Shown here piece after piece: positions 7,565 through 16,240 of a DNA stretch of 39,165 bases. The translations under genes and the position numbers were made by a program. Numbering within the stretch: position 1 is the first letter of the stretch; each line of letters begins with the position of its first letter. The notes under the pieces were generated by a model. The model saw only the letters and a list, made by a program, of their open reading frames with translations, was not told the DNA's origin and searched no databases. Source of the stretch: JAPLCX01 sp964460305 (GTDB lineage Bacteria; Auribacterota; Tritonobacteria; UBA1439); assembly GCA_964460305.1 (NCBI GenBank), contig CAYWRA010000013.1:1-39165 (forward strand). The letters are read 5' to 3'.

Positions 7565-8536
7565 CTACAGATGCGCCGCCGTAAGGGCGGCGAGCCCGAT
7601 GGCGAGAAACGCCGACACGAGCGGCGTCAATACCCACCCGCCAAATATCGTCCAGAGCATCTTTGAATTCACCGTCCTCATCCCCTTTGAGAATCCCACC
7701 CCCGCGACAGCCCCTACCGTGGCCTGGGCAGAGGAAACCGGTATGTGGAGCTGCGTTGACAGATGCAGCGCAATTGCATGCGCTAGAACCGCCACGAGGG
7801 CCGAAAACGGGTCAAGCGCCGTGATGCCATGGCCCACTGTCCGCATCACCTTGCGGGCATAAGTGAGTGCGCCGACGGAAATGCTTACGGCCCCAATGGC
7901 CGCCGCGATCACGGCAGGCCAGTGGTGGGACGGATCGCCGAAAAGGCCGGCCTGGTAAAATGGCCCCGTCGTGACGACGACGTTGTTCCCGCCGAGGGTA
8001 AATGCGGCATAGCAACCGACGATGATAAAACCTGTCTTGTAGATAAAGTTGAGAAACTCCACATTCCTCACATTGCGTCGGATGATCGGCCCCACGCATT
8101 TCATAAGTAGGAATGCTATGCACGCCGCAGCGAGCGGGCTGAGCACCCAGCAGCACGCCCACGCGCCAAGTTTTCCCCAATCGGCTCCCGCCGTTCCATT
8201 CGCCCAGATGGCGATCCCCATGATGCCTCCCACGGCCGCCTGCGAGGCGGATGCCGGGAGGCTCAGGTATGTGAGGCAACAGATGGTCACCGCCGCGCTC
8301 ATGGTCGCAGCGAAGGCGAGGGGCATGGTGATGGTTGTTGAGAAGCGGTAACCATGGTACAGCCTCGGGCCTTCCACAATCGCTCCCAGCGTAACAAAAA
8401 TGGCGATGAGGATGATGGCGGTCCTGTAGCGAACTGAATTGGTGGCCACCGCCGTCCCAAAAATATCGGCGGAGTTATTAGCTCCGACCCCCCACCCCAG
8501 GAAGAGTCCGCCCAGAAGCAGTGCAAAAAGGATCAC
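7565..8536 (-). CDS. PiT family inorganic phosphate permease, copy 2
   Basis: This second PiT paralogue (323 aa) is encoded upstream of copy 1 on the same strand. It has GWGVGANNSADIFGTAVAT near residue 14, LPASASQAAVGGIMG in the first hairpin, then TLGGNNVVVTTGPFYQAG and VPVSSAQATVGAVAGVG in the second half. It differs from copy 1 at several signature positions (SAD for AAN), so it may have another affinity or coupling ion. The start is GTG at 8536 with AGGAG seven bases upstream; a frame extends to 8581 but crosses the predicted promoter. The 3' gap to copy 1 is filled with repeats, so the two may have separate transcripts. Confidence 0.9.
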   Translation of the reverse strand: MILFALLLGGLFLGWGVGANNSADIFGTAVATNSVRYRTAIILIAIFVTLGAIVEGPRLYHGYRFSTTITMPLAFAATMSAAVTICCLTYLSLPASASQAAVGGIMGIAIWANGTAGADWGKLGAWACCWVLSPLAAACIAFLLMKCVGPIIRRNVRNVEFLNFIYKTGFIIVGCYAAFTLGGNNVVVTTGPFYQAGLFGDPSHHWPAVIAAAIGAVSISVGALTYARKVMRTVGHGITALDPFSALVAVLAHAIALHLSTQLHIPVSSAQATVGAVAGVGFSKGMRTVNSKMLWTIFGGWVLTPLVSAFLAIGLAALTAAHL

Positions 8537-8551
8537 GAGAGCTCCTTTTTC

Positions 8552-8581
8552 ATTATAATAGTGTGGATAATCTGCTTGCAA
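8552..8581 (-). promoter_or_regulatory. Predicted sigma-70 promoter for the second PiT gene
   Basis: On the minus strand TTGCAA (8576-8581), an 18-base spacer and a perfect TATAAT (8552-8557) precede the GTG start at 8536. Transcription would begin near 8545, leaving a very short leader that just keeps the GGAG. This is seen by eye only. Confidence 0.5.
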
Positions 8582-8796
8582 TAAACGGCCATTGGTGCAA
8601 GCATCGCATCCCGCATAAAAAAGTTATCAAAAAAAAACACCCGCCTCCCGGACGGATGCCTCAACGGCGACGCCTATACTTGCACGCCGCGTAAAACACC
8701 TCTGCGCACGCACCCCTCGCATATGCTCTTCACCCGGGACATCTAAAGTGCAACAACGCGCGGCATGCGCACAAAACGAGCAACGCCCTTAGCTGC

Positions 8797-8991
8797 TCAG
8801 AATTTATCCTGCCTTCTCACTCGCCTGGGTCTTTTACCTCGATCTCCCTGGTATGCTCCCATGGATAAACCGTCAACCCGCTTGCCGTTCAACCCCTTTC
8901 CCCCTTGCGCCTTCCTGATCTTCTGCACCCTGTCTGAATCGTCCTCCCACTCTTCGTAATCAGACCCCAGATAGTGGTCACCCGGTTTCAT
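8797..8991 (-). CDS. Small charged hypothetical protein (64 aa)
   Basis: I do not recognise this protein. The reading frame begins MKPGDHYLGSDYEEWEDDSD, with an acidic N-terminal third and a basic C-terminus (GDRGKRPRRVRRQDKF). There are no membrane segments or cysteines. A strong purine-rich Shine-Dalgarno stretch (AAAGGAGGAGG) lies about 12 bases before the ATG, and an extended -10 like sequence (TGTGATAAT on the minus strand, about 9041-9049) is further upstream. These make a real gene plausible. The opposite-strand frame over the same bases has no such signals. Confidence 0.45.
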   Translation of the reverse strand: MKPGDHYLGSDYEEWEDDSDRVQKIRKAQGGKGLNGKRVDGLSMGAYQGDRGKRPRRVRRQDKF

Positions 8992-9116
8992 CCCCGACGG
9001 CCTCCTCCTTTCCTGGTTTGAACCCTATAATGGGCTCATATTATCACACCCTGCGCCGCAAGGAAATAAAATTACCTGTTGCGCGCATAAAATACAGCAG
9101 CTACCATTTACATGTT

Positions 9117-9243
9117 CAATGACAAAGCGCCATGAGGCTTCCTCATTTGGTCATTTGTAATTCATTTGTCATTTGCCTGCCCGACGAAGCCTTGGCGTAG
9201 TCGGGCCTGCCCGCCGGTTGTTGGGCGGGGTATTTGTCATTTT
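9117..9243. repeat. Family B (CAAATGACAAAT type) repeat with two nested hairpins
   Basis: It begins CAATGACAAA and ends TATTTGTCATT, so the outer ends are inverted. Inside are two hairpins, CCCGAC...GTCGGG (about 9180-9205) and CCCGCC...GGCGGG (about 9210-9230). Related ends occur at 10722-10826 and 36198-36249. Confidence 0.65.
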
Positions 9244-9283
9244 ATCTGCGTAATCCGTGGATAAAAACTCCGTGGAGGCCGCC

Positions 9284-9592
9284 ATGACTAAAGATCGGAC
9301 AGTCTACGTCACCTGCCCCATATGCAAGGGAATGATCGAGGTGAACGCCGAGAATGGCAAGGTCGTCCGCCATTTCGAGGCCAGGGACAAAACCCAAACC
9401 GGCGATGCGCTTGAGGAAGCGGTTGCGGCCGCAAAGTCCAGCGCGGCGCGGACGGAAGAGAAGTTCAAGGTCGCTCAGGAACAGGAAAAGCACAAGCTGA
9501 AACGCATCGAGGAGGCTTTCCGAGAGAAGAAGAAAGAGGTCGTGGAATCCGGAGATACGGGGAGGCCGGTCCGGCCGATCGACCTGGACTGA
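9284..9592 (+). CDS. Small CxxC coiled-coil protein of unknown function
   Basis: This 102-residue protein has an N-terminal strand pair with Cys11-Pro-Ile-Cys14 (VYVTCPICKGMIEVNAENGK), resembling half of a zinc ribbon. A highly charged helix follows (about residues 45-85, rich in Ala/Glu/Lys) that probably forms a coiled coil, and the tail ends RPVRPIDLD. With a single CxxC, metal binding would need a dimer or may be absent. The start at 9284 is chosen for GTGGAGG six bases upstream; part of that leader (AATCCGTGGATAAAAACTC) looks like a dispersed repeat that recurs near 33725-33748. Function unknown. Confidence 0.75.
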   Translation: MTKDRTVYVTCPICKGMIEVNAENGKVVRHFEARDKTQTGDALEEAVAAAKSSAARTEEKFKVAQEQEKHKLKRIEEAFREKKKEVVESGDTGRPVRPIDLD

Positions 9593-9612
9593 ATGCTGAT
9601 TTACAGAAACTA

Positions 9613-9681
9613 GAATCCGGAAGCCAGAAGACAACTTCCAGGAGACAGCATTCAAAATTCTGGATGCTGAATTCCGGATTC
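9613..9681. repeat. Inverted repeat GAATCCGGA / TCCGGATTC before galT
   Basis: The arms at 9613-9621 and 9673-9681 are a perfect 9-bp inverted repeat, with inner CAGCAT / ATGCTG pairing. It fills the gap between the CxxC protein gene and the uridylyltransferase gene and is unlike the other repeat families seen here. Confidence 0.6.
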
Positions 9682-9717
9682 TGTGAGGTGAGCATACTAT
9701 CGGCGGTTAAGGAAGAT

Positions 9718-10734
9718 ATGCCTGAGCTACGTAGAAACATCACCACCGGCGAGTGGGTGGTACTCGCCACCGAAAGGGCCAAGCGCCCTGAGGAATTTTC
9801 CCGCCGGGACGCCGTCACCACCGATCTCCCAGCCCGGATGAGCAATTGCCCCTTCTGTCCGGGCAATGAATCCATGACCCCACCCACCCTCGCGCAGACG
9901 GGTGACGGCAATGGTTGGCGCGTCCGCGTGGTGAATAACGCCTTCGGCGCATTTTCCGCAACCGGAGATCTCTCGCCGCGCGGGAACGAATACCTGCGCT
10001 CCATGGACGCGGTGGGACACCACGAGGTTATTATACAGACGCCGGCGCACAATACGCCCGAGCCGCTTCTCGACTCGGCGCAGATGCGCGAGATTGTGCT
10101 GATGTACCGGGAGCGCCACCGGTTCATGGAGGGGGATTCCAGGGTCGAGCTTGTCATCCCATTCAAAAACCACGGCCTGATGGCGGGGACTTCCCTCGCG
10201 CATCCGCACGCCCAGATCGCCGGCGTCCCCATCGTCCCGACGCACCTCGTCCATCGCATCGAGGAGCCGCTCCACTACTACCGGGAAGAGCGCTCCTGCG
10301 TCTTCTGCGCAATGCTCGCCGAAGAGCTGAAAGGGGGCGAGCGCATCGTCGAAGAGAATGACTCCTTCGTCGCGTTTATCCCTTACGCCGCGGCGACGCC
10401 GTTCGAGACCTGGATCATGCCGCGGGGACATCGGGCGTCATTCGGAGCGATCGACGACGATGAGGTTCCCCTTTTCGCCGCGCTCCTGAGATCCGTATTA
10501 CGCAGCCTATACTACGGCCTGCAGAACCCCGACTACAACTATATGATACGCTCGGCGCCACGCCAGCACCGGGATACCCCTTTCCTCCACTGGTACGCCA
10601 AGATAATCCCGCGGCTGACGAACGTCGCCGGCTTTGAGATGGGCACGGGGATGTTTATCAATACCGCGCGGCCAGAGGAGAGCGCGGCCTTTTTGAGAAG
10701 CGTAAAGCACCCTGAGACAGCCAATGACAAATGA
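9718..10734 (+). CDS. galT: Galactose-1-phosphate uridylyltransferase (GalT-type HIT-superfamily enzyme)
   Basis: This 338-residue cytoplasmic nucleotidylyltransferase transfers UMP between UDP-glucose and galactose-1-phosphate in the Leloir pathway. Two GalT halves are visible. The first has Cys44 and Cys47 (NCPFCPGNE, zinc ligands in GalT) and the catalytic HPHAQ at residues 162-166, where the second His is the nucleophile. The second has CVFC (194/197) and FETWIMPRGHRASF. HPHAQ instead of the HPHGQ of the best-known enzymes also fits related ADP- or GDP-sugar phosphorylases, so the sugar specificity is uncertain. The ATG at 9718 follows AAGGAAGAT; a longer frame from 9664 starts inside a repeat. 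The stop codon is supplied by a family B repeat (AATGACAAATGA). No other Leloir gene is nearby. Confidence 0.85.
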   Translation: MPELRRNITTGEWVVLATERAKRPEEFSRRDAVTTDLPARMSNCPFCPGNESMTPPTLAQTGDGNGWRVRVVNNAFGAFSATGDLSPRGNEYLRSMDAVGHHEVIIQTPAHNTPEPLLDSAQMREIVLMYRERHRFMEGDSRVELVIPFKNHGLMAGTSLAHPHAQIAGVPIVPTHLVHRIEEPLHYYREERSCVFCAMLAEELKGGERIVEENDSFVAFIPYAAATPFETWIMPRGHRASFGAIDDDEVPLFAALLRSVLRSLYYGLQNPDYNYMIRSAPRQHRDTPFLHWYAKIIPRLTNVAGFEMGTGMFINTARPEESAAFLRSVKHPETANDK

Positions 10735-10826
10735 CAAATACCAAATGACAAAACTTAGACGCGTTTTGACATTTGTCATTTGGAACTTGCCCTTCCTTTG
10801 ACATTTGTCATTTGGTATTTGTCATT
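10722..10826. repeat. Family B inverted repeat with 23-bp perfect arms, containing the galT stop
   Basis: The arms at 10730-10752 and 10804-10826 are exact reverse complements (TGACAAATACCAAATGACAA core) around a 51-base loop that holds another partial copy. The left end overlaps the last four codons and stop of galT. The right end lies 40 bases before the start of the next gene. A strong hairpin here may attenuate readthrough between the two genes. Confidence 0.82.
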
Positions 10827-10866
10827 GAAAACAGTGGGCACGATATCAGTGGAAGGTATTCCAGCG

Positions 10867-12219
10867 ATGAACATAGGCCGCAAGGGATCGCTTCTCATAC
10901 TCATTGCCGTGTTTGCCGCGATGCTGATCGCTTTCAACATCGCAACCGCGAGAGCGGTCGCCTCCGGCAAGGCAGGCAGGCTCATCCACCGGGACACGAT
11001 CGTACATGGGGACGGCGCCCGCCTCTACGCATACCTGCGTTCCGCATGGGTCGACGGCGACGTCAATACGGCAAACGAGCTCGATCACTATTTCAATTAC
11101 CCCGGGAGCCGGGAACCGGTCGAGATCGTCACTACCCCCACCGGCTATGCCTGGAACCATACGCCCATAGGATGCGCGATCCTCTGGTCCCCGTTTTTTC
11201 TCATCGGGCATGTCACCGCGGTCCAGATGCACCATGCGGGGAGGGCCGTGGCGGTGGACGGATATTCCCATCCATACACAATGGCCGTCGCGATCGGGAC
11301 ACACGTCTACTGCTTTCTCGGCGTCATCCTCCTCTTTCTCGTCTGCGCCAGATACTTTTCAACTCCCGCCTCCCTACTTGCCGTCCTCACCGTCTGGCTG
11401 GCATCGTTTCTCCCCGCATACATCCTCCTCTACCCCTCGATGTCTCACGCACAATCTTTCTTCTCCGTGACCCTCTTCATCTGGCTATGGCTGAAGGTGA
11501 GAGAGAGATGGGAACCGGCGCTCTGGTGCCTGCTCGGCATTGCCGGCGGCCTGATGGCGCTCGTGAGGACGCAGAACGTCATCTTCCTCTGCATCCCGGT
11601 CTTGGGGGCTTTAGGCGCGGAGCAACCGATCCCGCTCGGGCAAAAGCTCCGCGGCGCGGCCCTCATGGTCGCATGCGCCCTCATCGCCTTCTCTCCGCAA
11701 ATGTACGTCTGGAAATTGACCTACGGCTCGTTCCTGACAATCCCTCAAGGGGGAGGCTTCCTCCACTGGACGCGGCCTGCCGCGTGGGAGGTGCTCTTTT
11801 CCCCACGCCACGGCCTCCTGAGCTGGAGCCCGGCCCTCATCCTTGGATTCATCGGCCTGCCGGCCTTCGCAAGAAGAGAGAGGCTCCTCGGCCTATCGCT
11901 TATCACGACGTTCATTCTCCAACTCTACCTCAATTCGATCGTCGATGACTGGTGGGCGGGGACGGGATTCGGCGCGAGGAGATTCGACAACTGCCTCCCC
12001 CTGTTCGCGCTCGGCATCGCCGCCGTCTATGAATGGATGCGCTCGAAAAGGATTGGTTGGCTGGCGGTCATACTCACGGCGGGGTCCATCGTATGGAACG
12101 GCCTGTTCCTCTGCCAGTACGCCCTGAACTGGGTGAGCCACACAGACGCCATCGACATGGGAACGATGGCGCGGGATCAACTACGAATGGTCAGTTATCT
12201 CATTAAAAAGGCGGCATAA
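10867..12219 (+). CDS. Polytopic membrane protein, GT39/PMT-like glycosyltransferase candidate
   Basis: This 450-residue integral membrane protein has about ten or more hydrophobic helices. It opens with a membrane anchor (LLILIAVFAAMLIAFNIATA), followed by an extracytoplasmic loop with acidic residues (VHGDGARLYAYLRSAWVDGD, about residues 47-66). That resembles the first loop of GT-C lipid-linked sugar transferases, where Asp residues bind metal or substrate. A later loop contains NSIVDDWWAGTGFGARRFDN. GT-C membership is inferred from layout, not from a clear signature. The ATG at 10867 has GGAAGG about 10 bases upstream. The frame upstream of this runs through a repeat. The next gene converges from the other strand 43 bases away. 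Confidence 0.65.
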   Translation: MNIGRKGSLLILIAVFAAMLIAFNIATARAVASGKAGRLIHRDTIVHGDGARLYAYLRSAWVDGDVNTANELDHYFNYPGSREPVEIVTTPTGYAWNHTPIGCAILWSPFFLIGHVTAVQMHHAGRAVAVDGYSHPYTMAVAIGTHVYCFLGVILLFLVCARYFSTPASLLAVLTVWLASFLPAYILLYPSMSHAQSFFSVTLFIWLWLKVRERWEPALWCLLGIAGGLMALVRTQNVIFLCIPVLGALGAEQPIPLGQKLRGAALMVACALIAFSPQMYVWKLTYGSFLTIPQGGGFLHWTRPAAWEVLFSPRHGLLSWSPALILGFIGLPAFARRERLLGLSLITTFILQLYLNSIVDDWWAGTGFGARRFDNCLPLFALGIAAVYEWMRSKRIGWLAVILTAGSIVWNGLFLCQYALNWVSHTDAIDMGTMARDQLRMVSYLIKKAA

Positions 12220-12262
12220 TCTCCATCGGGGAATCCATTTCCACGGTCGTCGTCCCCACAAT

Positions 12263-12964
12263 TCATACTTCTTCAGGCATCATACGATACCCGATGCCGG
12301 GCTCCGTTTTAATTATGCGCGGCCGGGTCGGATCCGCCTCGATTTTCTTGCGAAGATGGTTCATGTACACACGCAGGTATTGCGACCGGTCCTCCGCATT
12401 GGGGCCCCAGACCTCGCGCAAAAGTTGACGGTGTGTCACCACCCTCCCGCCATGCCGGGCCAGGACACGGAGGAGAGCGTACTCCGTCGCCGTGAGACGA
12501 ATTTCTTGGCCGTTGATGGCGACCCTCCGTCCAGCGAAATCAATGAGCAATGCCCCCAACTCGAATACGGACTTCTCCGACTCCGGGGGCGAATGACGGC
12601 GGAGCACGCGGAGGCGCGCCATCATCTCATCCGCGTGAAACGGCTTGGTCAGATAATCTTCCGCACCGATGTCCAACGCGGCGACCTTCTCCTGCACGTC
12701 CGCCCTGACGGAGAGGACCAGAACGGGGACCTCGCTCCATTCCCTGAGGCGCTTGAGCACTTCCTTGCCGTCCATGTCTGGGAGGCCCAGATCGAGGATG
12801 ATTACCTCCGGACGCCTGAACACGGCGCTGCTCAATCCCTCCTGCCCCGACTTCGCTTCGTACACCGCATACCCCTCCGCCTCAAGCGCTATTCGCAAAA
12901 GCCGCCGTATCTGGGTTTCATCGTCAATCACAAGCGCCACCGGTTTGCCGTTCGCGCACGTCAT
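12263..12964 (-). CDS. kdpE: KdpE, OmpR-family response regulator of the Kdp potassium system
   Basis: This 233-residue transcription factor has an N-terminal receiver domain with Asp14/Asp15, phospho-acceptor Asp58 (IILDLGLPDMDG) and Lys107 (YLTKPF). The C-terminal winged-helix DNA-binding domain (LTATEYALLRVLARHGGRVVTHRQLLREVWG) is typical of OmpR/KdpE. Its start overlaps the kdpD stop by four bases (ATGA arrangement), indicating coupled translation with the sensor kinase. It is expected to activate the kdpABC genes when phosphorylated by KdpD under low potassium or osmotic stress. Confidence 0.95.
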   Translation of the reverse strand: MTCANGKPVALVIDDETQIRRLLRIALEAEGYAVYEAKSGQEGLSSAVFRRPEVIILDLGLPDMDGKEVLKRLREWSEVPVLVLSVRADVQEKVAALDIGAEDYLTKPFHADEMMARLRVLRRHSPPESEKSVFELGALLIDFAGRRVAINGQEIRLTATEYALLRVLARHGGRVVTHRQLLREVWGPNAEDRSQYLRVYMNHLRKKIEADPTRPRIIKTEPGIGYRMMPEEV

Positions 12965-15645
12965 GTTTTCACTTTGATTATCCTTGTTTCCACCGGGATC
13001 CGCATGGTGAAAGTGGCGCCGCGCTCCGGATTGTTCTCCGCCATTACCTCCCCGCCGAGCGCGTGTATCAAGCCGCGCACGATCGACAGGCCGAGGCCGA
13101 TTCCGCCGGGGGGCGCATTCGGCCCACGGTAGAACTTTTCAAAAGCGCGGCTCGCCATTTCCGGCGAGAGGCCGGGGCCCTCATCAATCACCCGAAGGAC
13201 AAGGTACGGGCCGTCCATATGCGCGGCGATCTTTATTTCCGTACCCGTGGGGCTGTATAGCGCGGCGTTCGACAATAAATTGGTCAGCGCCTGTGCCACA
13301 AAGCCGGGGTCTACCTTGATGGACGGCATCTCTTCCGGCACAATGATGAAAATCCGGTGATTCTCGAGCAGATCGTCAACTTGCTGGCGCGCAGAATCGA
13401 TGATTTCATCCACGTCGCACCACGCCGGTTCGAGGCAGTACCTTTCCGATTCGATGCGCGTCATGCTCAGGAGGTTATCCACGATTCCGCTCAGCCGGCG
13501 GGAGGCCGTTTCTATTTCATCAAGAATATTTTTCCCCACACCAAGCCCTTTGATTCGATCAAAGATCAGCCCTAATTCGGTGGTGGCTGCCTGGATCACG
13601 GCCAGGGGCGTTTTCAGTTCGTGGGAAACGCAATCGAAAATGGTTTTGTATAACTTCTCCGATTCTTCGATCAACCGGCTTCGACCGGTCTGCTGGATCA
13701 ACCAATAGCGTTCAATCATGACCGCAACCTGATCCGCAAACGTCTCCAACAATTCGCGCTCATCGAGTCCCAGGGACCGCCGGTCACGAAAATGCACCGT
13801 CAAAACACCCAGCTTGTTCTTGGTCGTTTGCAGAGGGAGGTGCAGGGAATCGGCCTCGGGCAAGGTGTCGGTAAAGCGACCCGCGGGCTGTCCGTGCAAC
13901 AAGGCCCAAACAGCCAGGCTTTTCTCTTTGTCGCTCATGGACCAGGCGCTGGCGGGATGCGGGCGGGCGCCGAGCTGACCGTCGTCTCCAACGAGGAAGA
14001 TCGCGCACTGAGCATGAAACGCATTTTGAATTTCCTGCATCGCCCTGTACAACCCCTCATCAAGCGTGGTGCTCTCAACCACGCCCTGTGCGAGGCGATA
14101 GAGGGCGGCGGTGCGCTGCTCGCGCTTACGCTCGGCCATTTCCCTGAGGCGCAGTCTGGCGGTCAGCTGACCTATCACCATGGCAACCATGAAGTACATG
14201 ATGAACATCAATGCGTCGGGGAAATGGGATATCCGGAACGTGAATACCGGCGGGATGAAAAGATAATTCCAAAGCAACGCGCTTGCGGTTGCCACAAGAA
14301 GCATGGTCACGCGTCGCAGCTTCGTGGCGAGAAGAACCACCAGGCTGAGATAGATCAATGCGATGGCCCAGTAACCCGTGATTTGCCGCAATAGCCAGCA
14401 AATCCAGGTGACGGCACCGACCGAAAGCGCTCCCGTCCCGATTTCCACCGCCCATGTCTTCAATTTTATCGTCTTCCAGGCCGATGGGCATGGCCTCTCC
14501 CTCTTTTCCTCGGCCCGTACCACGCATATGTCTATGCCGCCGCTTCGCTGGATCAGTTTCTGCACCAACGACCCTCCCTTGAAAAATTCTACGATGGGGT
14601 TACCGGGGGGCTTTCCAACCACTATCTGAGTAACGTTCTCCTCCAAAGCCACGCGCAGGAGCGCGTCGACAAGATCGTGGCCGGCGATGGAGATTGCTTT
14701 AGCGCCCAACTGCCGGGCCATGGAGAGGGTTTTCGCAAGCCGCAACTTTTCATCTTCGCTCAGGGACACCGCAGGCTCCACGTAGACGGCGATCCATTGC
14801 GCGTCAAGCGCCGACGCCGTGCGACGCGTCCAGCGGATCAGCTCCTCGGAGAAAGGGCTAGGGCCGACGGCGACCATGAGTTTCGCATTGATCCGCCACG
14901 GGCCCTTGATCTGCCGGACCGCCATGGCGTCGCGCAGATCCTGGCCGACGTGTTCCGCCGTGATGCGCAACGCCATCTCGCGCAAGGCAGTCAGGTTCTC
15001 CTCGCGAAAGAAATGGGCTGCGGCGGTCTCCGCCATCCCTCCCAGATAAACCTTCCCTACGGCCAGGCGTTCGCGCAAATCCTCGGGCGTCAGGTCCACC
15101 AATTGTACCTTGTCGGCCCGGTCGAGGACGGAATCGGGGATGGTTTCCTGGACGGCCACTCCGGTGATCTGCCGGACTACGTCCACCCGGCTCTCGATAT
15201 GCTGCACGTTCAAAGTCGTATAGACGTCGATCCCAGCGTCCAACAACTCCAGAACGTCCTGATAACGCTTGGGGTGGCGGCTACCGGGCGCATTGGCATG
15301 CGCCAGCTCATCGACCAGAATGAGTTGAGGTCTACGTTGCAAGACGGCGTCCATGTCCATTTCCCCCAAGACGACGCCGTGATATTCTATCGGACTCAGC
15401 GGGATGCGCGGCAATCCATCCAGCAACGCTTCCGTCTCCCGGCGCCCGTGCGTTTCCACCACCGCAATCGCTACATCGATCCCATCAGCCTTGCGATGGT
15501 GGGCCAGTTTCAACATCGCGTAGGTCTTCCCCACGCCGGCGCACATGCCGAGAAAGACCGTGAGTTTCCCGCGGCGCTGCTCCGTTTCTTCCTGTTTGAT
15601 CGCCGAGAGCAAAGCATCGGGACTGGGGCGGGATTTTTCTTTCAT
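12961..15645 (-). CDS. kdpD: KdpD, potassium-responsive sensor histidine kinase
   Basis: This 894-residue membrane kinase has all expected KdpD parts in order. The N-terminal KdpD domain has Walker A GMCAGVGKT (about residues 31-39) and ILVDELAHANAPGSRHPKR (Walker B region). A USP-like domain follows (about 250-370), then four closely packed transmembrane helices (about 405-500), a GAF-like domain, the HisKA box SHELKTP (His near 668) and an ATPase domain with N box LTNLLSNAALYSP, DEGPGLS and GGIGLGLSIV. The ATG at 15645 is preferred over a TTG at 15651; no clear Shine-Dalgarno sequence is seen, so translation is probably coupled to kdpC, which ends 12 bases before. It phosphorylates KdpE. 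Confidence 0.96.
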   Translation of the reverse strand: MKEKSRPSPDALLSAIKQEETEQRRGKLTVFLGMCAGVGKTYAMLKLAHHRKADGIDVAIAVVETHGRRETEALLDGLPRIPLSPIEYHGVVLGEMDMDAVLQRRPQLILVDELAHANAPGSRHPKRYQDVLELLDAGIDVYTTLNVQHIESRVDVVRQITGVAVQETIPDSVLDRADKVQLVDLTPEDLRERLAVGKVYLGGMAETAAAHFFREENLTALREMALRITAEHVGQDLRDAMAVRQIKGPWRINAKLMVAVGPSPFSEELIRWTRRTASALDAQWIAVYVEPAVSLSEDEKLRLAKTLSMARQLGAKAISIAGHDLVDALLRVALEENVTQIVVGKPPGNPIVEFFKGGSLVQKLIQRSGGIDICVVRAEEKRERPCPSAWKTIKLKTWAVEIGTGALSVGAVTWICWLLRQITGYWAIALIYLSLVVLLATKLRRVTMLLVATASALLWNYLFIPPVFTFRISHFPDALMFIMYFMVAMVIGQLTARLRLREMAERKREQRTAALYRLAQGVVESTTLDEGLYRAMQEIQNAFHAQCAIFLVGDDGQLGARPHPASAWSMSDKEKSLAVWALLHGQPAGRFTDTLPEADSLHLPLQTTKNKLGVLTVHFRDRRSLGLDERELLETFADQVAVMIERYWLIQQTGRSRLIEESEKLYKTIFDCVSHELKTPLAVIQAATTELGLIFDRIKGLGVGKNILDEIETASRRLSGIVDNLLSMTRIESERYCLEPAWCDVDEIIDSARQQVDDLLENHRIFIIVPEEMPSIKVDPGFVAQALTNLLSNAALYSPTGTEIKIAAHMDGPYLVLRVIDEGPGLSPEMASRAFEKFYRGPNAPPGGIGLGLSIVRGLIHALGGEVMAENNPERGATFTMRIPVETRIIKVKT

Positions 15646-15657
15646 GATCAAATCACA

Positions 15658-16224
15658 TTATAGACCATCGAGAGCCATATTTAAGAGCAAAACATTAACG
15701 CGCGGCTCGCCCATAAAACCGCACTGCGGCGGCTCGATAAAACCTCGGGCAAGCTCTTGCAATCGCGCCCGCTGCTCGGTCGTGAACCCGCGCTCCCTGG
15801 CGACCCGTTCCATTTGAAACTCCATGGCCGTCGGGCTGATGTGCGGGTCCAACCCGCTTCCAGAGGCAAAAAGCAAATCAAGCGGTACGGAAGCGCCGGG
15901 GCGCAACGCGTGAGCGGCGCGAAGATTCGCGGCGCGCTCTTGGACCAATTTTTTAAGCGCCGCGCTTGTCGGCCCCAGATTGCTAGCGCCCGATGGGACC
16001 GTCTTGAAATCACATGCCGAGGGGCGCGGGTGAAAATAGCGGGGGCTTTCGAACTTCTGCGCAAGGAGGGCGGAGCCAGCAGGCGCGCCCTTCCACTTCA
16101 CGATACTCCCTCCGGAACGCTCGGGGAAAAACATCTTCGCCATTACCGTCATTCCAGCCGGGTAAAGCACGCCGGTCAAAAGTGCCAGCACAAGAAATAA
16201 TCGAAGCGACTTCGCAAAAATCAT
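15658..16224 (-). CDS. kdpC: KdpC, potassium-transporting ATPase subunit C
   Basis: This 188-residue subunit anchors in the membrane by one N-terminal helix (LRLFLVLALLTGVLYPAGMTV) and stabilises the KdpAB complex. Conserved KdpC signatures are present: SPRYFHPRPSACDF (about residues 58-71) and FASGSGLDPHISP (about 121-133). The start at 16224 is chosen for GGAGGTGG a few bases upstream; a longer frame to 16275 would overlap kdpB. The gap to kdpB is 16 bases. Confidence 0.95.
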   Translation of the reverse strand: MIFAKSLRLFLVLALLTGVLYPAGMTVMAKMFFPERSGGSIVKWKGAPAGSALLAQKFESPRYFHPRPSACDFKTVPSGASNLGPTSAALKKLVQERAANLRAAHALRPGASVPLDLLFASGSGLDPHISPTAMEFQMERVARERGFTTEQRARLQELARGFIEPPQCGFMGEPRVNVLLLNMALDGL

Positions 16225-16240
16225 GGCCGCCACCTCCGCA

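Noticed and set aside
9664..9717. Upstream extension of galT
   Set aside because: These codons lie in an inverted repeat; the start at 9718 has a better-placed purine-rich sequence and begins the conserved domain.
10773..11948. 391-codon frame over the glycosyltransferase gene
   Set aside because: Starts inside a repeat and is Arg/His/Pro-rich without motifs; the overlapping frame encodes regular membrane helices.
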